Shown in pieces: positions 6,631-11,077 of a DNA stretch of 11,077 nt. The notes beneath the pieces are model-generated. The model made no database searches, was not told the DNA's origin, and saw nothing but the letters and a program-made list of their open reading frames with translations. The stretch lies in assembly GCA_029820915.1 (NCBI GenBank), contig JALGUI010000057.1, positions 1-11,077 on the forward strand. The letters are read 5' to 3'. Made by a program: the position numbers and the translations under genes. How positions within the stretch are numbered: position 1 is the first letter of the stretch; every line of letters starts with the position of its first letter. This DNA comes from Candidatus Zipacnadia bacterium. GTDB taxonomy: Bacteria; Armatimonadota; Zipacnadia; Zipacnadales; UBA5352.

Positions 6631-7284
6631 TCACTGAGCTTCGTCGGCAGCGTCCACGTCGCCCGGCTCGGGCTCCTCGTCGAGCGCCCTGGCCCGCTCC
6701 GGCTCGGCCTCAGCGTCGGCAGGCTCCTCCTCGACCCGGCCGCCGACGAGCCCACGAAGCTGCTCCCCGAAGTCGGCATCGACCGGCGACAGCTCCGGCA
6801 GCTCGCCCAGGTCGTTGAGCCCGAAGGTCGAGAGGAAGTGGGCGGTGGACACGAGCAGGAAGGGCCGGCCCGGCGCGTCCTTGCGGCCCGCGATCTCGAT
6901 CAGGCCCTTCTCGAGCAGGCTGTTGACCGAGCCGGTCGAGTTGACGCCGCGGATCTCGTCGATCTCCGGCCGGGTGATCGGCTGCAGGTAGGCGACCATG
7001 GCGAGCGTCTCCAGCGCCTGCGGTGACAGGCGATCGGGTTCCGGCTCGCGCAGCCGCTGGACGTAGCCGGCGAAGCGCGCCCGGGTGGCGAGCTGGTAGC
7101 CTCCCGCGAGCTGCACCACCTGCAGAGCCGAGTCATCGAACAGGCCGGCCAAGTCCGCCACCAGCACCTCGACGTCCTCGACGGGCACGTCCAGCACCAG
7201 GGCGATGCGCTCCGGGTTGCACGGGCCCTCGGCGGCGAACAGCACCGCCTGTAGCGCCCGCACCTTCTCGTCACGGTCGTACAT
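6631..7284 (-). CDS. scpB: Segregation and condensation protein B
   Basis: ScpB dimerises and, with the kleisin ScpA, forms the regulatory part of the bacterial SMC condensin that compacts and separates chromosomes. The 217 residues contain two winged-helix domains: residues about 5 to 75 (KVRALQAVLFAAEGPCNPER onward) and about 85 to 160, with the conserved LSPQALETLAMVAYLQPITR and IRGVNSTGSVNSLLEKGLIE. GRPFLLVSTAHFLSTFGL matches the family's conserved end of the second domain. After it comes a tail of about 45 residues rich in Glu, Asp, Ala and Pro, probably disordered. GTG at 7287 and ATG at 7284 are adjacent; I prefer ATG because AGG four bases upstream is then better spaced. The gene begins only a few bases after the scpA stop (7290), so the two are surely co-translated. 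Confidence 0.92.
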   Translation of the reverse strand: MYDRDEKVRALQAVLFAAEGPCNPERIALVLDVPVEDVEVLVADLAGLFDDSALQVVQLAGGYQLATRARFAGYVQRLREPEPDRLSPQALETLAMVAYLQPITRPEIDEIRGVNSTGSVNSLLEKGLIEIAGRKDAPGRPFLLVSTAHFLSTFGLNDLGELPELSPVDADFGEQLRGLVGGRVEEEPADAEAEPERARALDEEPEPGDVDAADEAQ

Positions 7285-7289
7285 CACGC

Positions 7290-8075
7290 CTATCTCGCTT
7301 CCTCTATCCCGGTGAGTTGGAGTTCGATGCGGCCACGGGGCTGCTGTTGCGCGACGCGCAGCTCGCCGCGTCGGATCATCTCCAGCACCGCCAGGAAGGT
7401 GACGACGATGAACACTCTGGTCGAGCCTTCGGGCACCAGCTCATCAAAGTGGATCCGGCGCGAGCCGCGCAGGCGCAGGCTACCGACAAGCTGATCGATG
7501 CGCTCGCCGACCGTGATCTCCTCGCGTTCGACCTGGTGCGGCGGCGGCTCCTTGGCGCGGCGCAGCATCTCGTGCACCGCCGCCACCATGTCGAAGACCG
7601 ACACGTCCTCCAGGGGCACGACGCCCGCACCCACGGCGTCGTCGGCGGTCAGCGGACGCAGGTAGATCTGCTTGCGCGCCTCCTGCGCCTCGGCGAGCAT
7701 CTCCGCGGCCTCCTTGTACGTGCGGTACTCGGCGAGCCGTCGCGCCAGCTCGACCGCGGGTTCCTCCTCCTCGATCTCTTCGTCGTCCGGCGCCTCCTCC
7801 CGCGGCAGCAGCGCCCGCGACTTGAGCAGCAGCAGCGTCGCCGCCATCACGATGAACTGCGAGGCCACCTCGATGTTGATCTGCCGCATGGCGCCCAGGT
7901 ACTGCAGGAACTGGTCGGTGATGCGAACGATGTCCACCTCGGACGCCCCGACCTCCTCGCGCCTGACCAGGTGCAGCAGCAGGTCGAGCGGCCCCTCGAA
8001 GATCTCGATCCGCACGGGGTAGCCCTGGAACCGATCGAATTGCGCTGTGAGATCGCGGACGGGCAGCTCAATCAC
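7290..8075 (-). CDS. scpA: Segregation and condensation protein A (kleisin)
   Basis: ScpA is the kleisin that closes the SMC ring and recruits ScpB. The 261 residues show the conserved N-terminal SMC-binding region, YPVRIEIFEGPLDLLLHLVR (19-38), followed by VDIVRITDQFLQYL and the long helix ASQFIVMAATLLLLKSRALL. Then come an acidic linker (EEAPDDEEIEEEEP) and a C-terminal winged helix ending TFLAVLEMIRRGELRVAQ, which contacts the SMC head. Length and order are normal. It starts at GTG (8075), forming a GTGA overlap with the stop of the sugar nucleotidyltransferase gene upstream, so its translation is probably coupled to that gene. No better-spaced start was seen before the conserved FEGPLDL block. 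Confidence 0.95.
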   Translation of the reverse strand: MIELPVRDLTAQFDRFQGYPVRIEIFEGPLDLLLHLVRREEVGASEVDIVRITDQFLQYLGAMRQINIEVASQFIVMAATLLLLKSRALLPREEAPDDEEIEEEEPAVELARRLAEYRTYKEAAEMLAEAQEARKQIYLRPLTADDAVGAGVVPLEDVSVFDMVAAVHEMLRRAKEPPPHQVEREEITVGERIDQLVGSLRLRGSRRIHFDELVPEGSTRVFIVVTFLAVLEMIRRGELRVAQQQPRGRIELQLTGIEEAR

Positions 8076-9151
8076 TCACCGCCGGCCGGGGCGATGACCG
8101 TGTAGTCTGCGAGCAGCAGTGCCGACGGCCCGGCGCTGCCGACCACGTCGCACACGGTCACCTCCGGCCCCAGGATCGACTCGCGCAGGCCGGGCCGCAC
8201 CCGCTCCACGCGGCATTTGTCGTCGATGATGCTCTCCTCTACCGCGCTGCGCGTGACCGTGCACTCGGCGCCGAGCGACACGTTCGGCCCGATGCGGCTG
8301 TCCTCGATGACGCAGTCGGTGCCGATCAGGCAGGGCCCGACGATCTCGGAGCGCGTCACGCGCGCGCCGGCCGCGACGTGGATGTCGCCCGTCACGGTCG
8401 AGGCGCCATCCACATCGCCGTCGATGCGCCGGTCGAGCAGCCCGAGGAAGTACCGGTTGGCCGACAGCAGCGCCTGCGGCGATCCGGCATCGGCCCAGAA
8501 GCCGTCGGTGACGTGGCAGCCGACCGTGTGACCGTGCCGCACGAGGTAGTCGATGGCGTCGGTGATCTCCAGCTCGCCGCGTGCGGACGGCTCGATGCTG
8601 TCAACCGCCTCCCAGATCTCCGGGCCGAACCCGTAGACGCCGACGATGGCGAGGTCGCTCGGTGCCGGGGGCTTCGGCTTCTCGACCAAACGCGTGACCA
8701 CGCCGTCCTCCATGACCACCACGCCGAAGGCGCTCGGATCCTGGACCGGCTTGACCACCAGAGACGCGTCCGCCTGTGACGCCATGAAGCCGTCGGCGAA
8801 CTCGGTCACCACGCCGCGGTTGAGCAGGTCGTCGCCGAGGTACATCAGGAAGCGCTCGTCGCCGAGATGGTCCCCGGCACAGCTCAGCGCGTGCGCGAGG
8901 CCCCGGGGCTCCGGCTGGACGGCGTAGGCCGCCGTCATCCCCCAGCGTGACCCGTCGCCGACGAACTCGCGCAGCCTGCGGCTCTCGACGCCCACGACCA
9001 TGACGATGTCGCGCACCCCCGCGTCGGCCAGGTCGGACAGCACCCAGTCGAGCACGGCCCGCCCGCCTACGGGCAGCAGGTGCTTGGGGCGCGACCAGGT
9101 CAGCGGTCGCAGCCGGGTGCCCTCACCCGCGCACAGCAGGACGGCCTTCAT
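8072..9151 (-). CDS. Sugar-1-phosphate nucleotidyltransferase, long RmlA/StrD-like with beta-helix domain
   Basis: This 359-residue enzyme should condense an NTP with a sugar-1-phosphate to give an NDP-sugar and pyrophosphate in the cytoplasm. The Rossmann-like domain shows AGEGTRLRPLT (8-18), a GLAHAL motif (84-89), LGDD (105-108, metal binding), AFGVV, LVEKP (155-159), PSARGELEITDAI (188-200) and FWADAG (218-223). After about residue 245 come left-handed beta-helix hexapeptide repeats such as GPCLIGTDCVIEDSRIGPNV. This matches the long glucose-1-phosphate thymidylyltransferase class (StrD-like), but the AGEGTR and LGDD variants leave dTTP versus UTP or another NTP open, and the role of the beta-helix (allosteric or oligomer contact) is inferred. 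GAGGAGG at 9162-9168 gives a good ribosome-binding site ten bases before ATG. It follows trpS by 18 bases and overlaps scpA by four. No other sugar-pathway gene is present. Confidence 0.88.
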   Translation of the reverse strand: MKAVLLCAGEGTRLRPLTWSRPKHLLPVGGRAVLDWVLSDLADAGVRDIVMVVGVESRRLREFVGDGSRWGMTAAYAVQPEPRGLAHALSCAGDHLGDERFLMYLGDDLLNRGVVTEFADGFMASQADASLVVKPVQDPSAFGVVVMEDGVVTRLVEKPKPPAPSDLAIVGVYGFGPEIWEAVDSIEPSARGELEITDAIDYLVRHGHTVGCHVTDGFWADAGSPQALLSANRYFLGLLDRRIDGDVDGASTVTGDIHVAAGARVTRSEIVGPCLIGTDCVIEDSRIGPNVSLGAECTVTRSAVEESIIDDKCRVERVRPGLRESILGPEVTVCDVVGSAGPSALLLADYTVIAPAGGE

Positions 9152-9169
9152 CGGCTGGGGGCCTCCTCG

Positions 9170-10171
9170 TTACCTCGTCGAGTCCAGGCTCATGGCACCG
9201 CGGACCTCGGCCATCGTGTCCGCCGCCACGGCGCCCGCCTTCTCGGCCCCCTCACGTAGCACCCGGTGCACGAGGTCCAGGTTGCCCGCCAGCTCGGCCC
9301 GGCGTTCCATCACCGGGCCAACGGCCTCGATGAGGCGTTCCGTGGCCTCGAGCTTGCACTGCACGCAGCCGAGCTCCCCGGCCTCGCACTGCATCTTGAT
9401 CTCGTCGAGGCGCGCCGGATCGTTGTACATGCGCTGGTAGACGAACACCGGGCAGCGCTCCGGATGGCCGGGGTCGCCCATGCGCAGCTTCTCCGGGTCC
9501 GTAAACATGGACTTCATCTTCCGCGCTACCTCGTCCAGTGTATCGGACAGATTGATGGTGTTGTCGTAGGACTTGCTCATCTTCCGCCCGTCGATCCCCG
9601 GCACGGCGGCGAACTCCGCCAGTAGCGCGTCGGGCTCGGGGAAGATGCCGCCGAAGAAGTTGTTGAAGCGGCGCACGATCTCGCGCGTGAGCTCAAGGTG
9701 CGGGAGCTGGTCCTCGCCCACCGGCACCACGTTGGCCTTGTACATGATGATGTCCGCGGCCTGCAGGACCGGGTAGCCCAGCAGCCCGTAGCCCGGCCCG
9801 GCACCGTCACTGAGGTTCGCGATCTGATCCTTGTAGGTCGGGCAGCGCTCCAGCCATGACACCGGCGTGACCATGCCCAGCAGCAGGCACAGCTCGGCGT
9901 GCTCCGGGACGTGAGACTGCACGAACAGCGTGCTGCGTTCGGGGTCCAGCCCCGACGCCAGCCAGTCGATGGCGATCTGCTCGATGCGCTCGGGCATGTC
10001 CGCGGTGTCGTCGTAGCCGGTGGTGAGCGCGTGCCAGTCGGCAATCTCGAAGAAGCAGTCATACTCGTCCTGCAGCGCCGCCCAATTGCGCAATGTGCCC
10101 TCGTAGTGCCCTATGTGCAGCAGGCCGGTCGGCCGGTGTCCGCTCAGGATGCGCCCCTTCTTGCCCAACAC
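9170..10171 (-). CDS. trpS: Tryptophanyl-tRNA synthetase with a four-cysteine (possible iron-sulfur) motif
   Basis: This class Ic aminoacyl-tRNA synthetase charges tRNA-Trp. The signature HIGH appears as GLLHIGHYEG and KMSKS as GRKMSKSYDNT; the tryptophan/adenylate pocket blocks CPTYKDQI, GYPVLQAADIIMYKA and VPVGEDQLPHLELTREI are intact, and the length (333 residues) is normal. GTG at 10171 is preceded by GGAG with five-base spacing, whereas GTG at 10177 would place the same bases on top of the start, so I chose 10171. In the C-terminal anticodon-binding region four cysteines are spaced C-x21-C-x6-C-x2-C (Cys240, 262, 269 and 272 in this numbering). The Thermotoga maritima TrpRS that binds a [4Fe-4S] cluster has, as I recall, C-x22-C-x6-C-x2-C. 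The gene starts 12 bases after the M50 protease stop. Confidence 0.97.
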   Translation of the reverse strand: MLGKKGRILSGHRPTGLLHIGHYEGTLRNWAALQDEYDCFFEIADWHALTTGYDDTADMPERIEQIAIDWLASGLDPERSTLFVQSHVPEHAELCLLLGMVTPVSWLERCPTYKDQIANLSDGAGPGYGLLGYPVLQAADIIMYKANVVPVGEDQLPHLELTREIVRRFNNFFGGIFPEPDALLAEFAAVPGIDGRKMSKSYDNTINLSDTLDEVARKMKSMFTDPEKLRMGDPGHPERCPVFVYQRMYNDPARLDEIKMQCEAGELGCVQCKLEATERLIEAVGPVMERRAELAGNLDLVHRVLREGAEKAGAVAADTMAEVRGAMSLDSTR

Positions 10172-10176
10172 GATCA

Positions 10177-10180
10177 CTCC
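10177..10180 (-). promoter_or_regulatory. trpS ribosome-binding site (GGAG) that favours the second GTG start
   Basis: Reading the minus strand, GGAG is followed by five bases and then GTG at 10171. It overlaps the first possible GTG (10177), which would have no usable spacing. This decides the start I report for trpS. Confidence 0.55.
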
Positions 10181-10183
10181 AGG

Positions 10184-10834
10184 TTAGAAGTGAATAAGTT
10201 GCCACAGGTCATGGCCGGTCAGAAGATAGCCCAGCACGTCCACCGGCGTCCAGATCAGGACGTCGGCCAGCGGCGTGAAGATGATCACCAGCAGCAGGAT
10301 CATGCCCCAGCGCTGCGAGAACTCGGCGAAGCGGCGCGCCTTCCCCAGCGGGAGCAGGCCCTGCACGACCGCCGCCCCGTCGAGCGGGCCGACGGGCAGC
10401 AGGTTGAAGAACGCCAGCATCAGGTTGATGAGCACGATGAGTGACAGCGGCCCGACGTAGTCCCCCGCGAGGCCGAAACGAATGGGCAGCCCCGCGATCA
10501 CAGCGGTCAGGATGTTCGCCACCGCGCCCCACGCCGCGACCGCCACGAAGTCCCGGCGCGGGCGCTTGAAGTTCAGCGGGTTGATCGGCACCGGCTTGCC
10601 CCACCCGATCCCGAACAGCAGAATCATCGTGGTGCCGACCGGATCGTAGTGATCCAGCGGGTTGAGCGAGACGCGCCCGTGGGCGCGCGGCGTGGCGTCG
10701 CCGGCCATGTCCGCGCGCTTGGCGTGCGCGAACTCGTGGACGGTCAGCGCGATGGTGATCGCGACCAGCCAGCTCAGGATGAAGGGCAGCATCGACTGCA
10801 AATCCTGCCCTGACAGGAGCATCCGAATGAACAT
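10184..10834 (-). CDS. Site-2 protease family membrane metalloprotease (peptidase M50)
   Basis: This 216-residue integral membrane protein belongs to the compact, PDZ-less M50 group. The zinc site HEFAH (33-37) lies in the first hydrophobic segment (about 15-37), and the second motif NLLPVGPLDG (144-153, with Asp152 as third ligand) lies in a later one. Other hydrophobic segments cover about 66-78, 97-117, 127-147 and 173-190. Family members cut transmembrane segments of substrate proteins; no substrate is known for this trpS-linked subgroup. The short gap to trpS and the nucleotidyltransferase upstream is a gene order seen in several Gram-positive-type lineages. ATG at 10834 has GGGGA a few bases upstream. 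The usual AxGPxxN motif here reads AWGAVAN, a mild variation. Confidence 0.92.
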   Translation of the reverse strand: MFIRMLLSGQDLQSMLPFILSWLVAITIALTVHEFAHAKRADMAGDATPRAHGRVSLNPLDHYDPVGTTMILLFGIGWGKPVPINPLNFKRPRRDFVAVAAWGAVANILTAVIAGLPIRFGLAGDYVGPLSLIVLINLMLAFFNLLPVGPLDGAAVVQGLLPLGKARRFAEFSQRWGMILLLVIIFTPLADVLIWTPVDVLGYLLTGHDLWQLIHF

Positions 10835-10846
10835 GGTGTCCCCGGT

Positions 10847-11077
10847 CTACGTGGTCTCGCCCGGCGCCTCATCGCTGAGCACGCCGAGCGCTGTGTGAAG
10901 CTGTTCGTCCCTGTCCGCCCCGCGGTCGAGCCTGGCGACCAGCGCCGCCGTCAGAGCGTCAGAGAAGCTCGGCCCCGGCCGATATCCCGCGGCGATCAGG
11001 TCGGCGCCGGTGATGTCGGCGGAGATGTCACGCAGCTCGCGCCAGTAGCGCTCGAGCCCGCTCCTGGCCTCGGGCTG
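10847..11077 (-). CDS. C-terminal fragment of a second tRNA nucleotidyltransferase-like protein
   Basis: Only the last 76 residues are in the window; the gene runs in from the right edge and ends at TAG (10849-10847), 12 bases before the M50 start. The stretch DITGADLIAAGYRPGPSFSD, then ALVARLDRGADRDEQLHTAL, matches the C-terminal helical domain of class II tRNA nucleotidyltransferase/poly(A) polymerase proteins, where an ItGxDLi...GxxPGP motif is followed by a helix and a charged REEEL-type helix. It is more typical of that motif than the tail of the paralogue at 3206-4708. The catalytic domain is not visible, so CCA-, A-adding or poly(A) polymerase activity cannot be chosen. A tRNA nucleotidyltransferase upstream of M50-trpS is a recognisable arrangement in some Firmicutes-like genomes. 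Confidence 0.68.
   Translation of the reverse strand, partial: QPEARSGLERYWRELRDISADITGADLIAAGYRPGPSFSDALTAALVARLDRGADRDEQLHTALGVLSDEAPGETT

Noticed and set aside
5275..7026. 583-codon open frame on the plus strand across rluB, dacF and scpB
   Set aside because: It is antisense to three genes with intact catalytic or family motifs; its product is Arg/Pro/His rich and low in complexity, as expected of a high-GC shadow frame.

Overview
The window is high-GC bacterial chromosome filled almost wall to wall with genes; no intergenic stretch exceeds about 80 bases. Most of it (3206 to 11077) is one minus-strand run of nine genes with overlapping or nearly touching ends. In transcription order these are: the C-terminal end of a tRNA nucleotidyltransferase-like protein, an M50 site-2-type metalloprotease, tryptophanyl-tRNA synthetase (trpS), a long-form sugar-1-phosphate nucleotidyltransferase, scpA, scpB, a D-Ala-D-Ala carboxypeptidase (dacF-like), an RluB-family pseudouridine synthase, and a second, HD-domain tRNA nucleotidyltransferase. 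The scpA-scpB-dacF-rluB core and the M50-trpS pair are gene orders familiar from Firmicutes-like and related lineages. With the high GC and the large CoA-dehydratase-activase-like protein, an uncultivated high-GC bacterium (for example Armatimonadota, Symbiobacteria or Chloroflexota) is plausible, but the sequence alone does not fix the phylum.

Left end (1 to 2195, plus strand): the C-terminal part of a large protein related to 2-hydroxyacyl-CoA dehydratase activases (DUF2229/COG3580 followed by a COG3581-like part). Its reading frame is broken by one extra G near 943-945, at the linker between the two modules, so it is either a recent pseudogene or carries a sequencing error.

Middle (2274 to about 3200, minus strand): a two-gene toxin-antitoxin-like module. 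An excisionase/MerR-like helix-turn-helix protein overlaps, through GTGA, a VapC-type PIN nuclease. It has its own near-consensus sigma70 promoter and a 7-bp direct repeat over the expected transcription start. This segment looks less GC-rich than its neighbours, which would fit horizontal acquisition. A strong palindrome separates it from the converging activase gene.

The operon as a whole joins translation (trpS, two tRNA nucleotidyltransferases, rRNA pseudouridylation), chromosome condensation and segregation (ScpAB with SMC) and the cell envelope (DacF, the M50 protease, nucleotide-sugar synthesis). The points most worth a second look are: two tRNA nucleotidyltransferase paralogues, one lacking the loop whose loss marks CC-adding enzymes; a four-cysteine pattern in TrpRS like the iron-sulfur TrpRS of Thermotoga; the unusual HTH/PIN pair with its operator-like repeats; and the sugar nucleotidyltransferase inserted between trpS and scpA. 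I saw no tRNA, rRNA, CRISPR, insertion sequence or origin.
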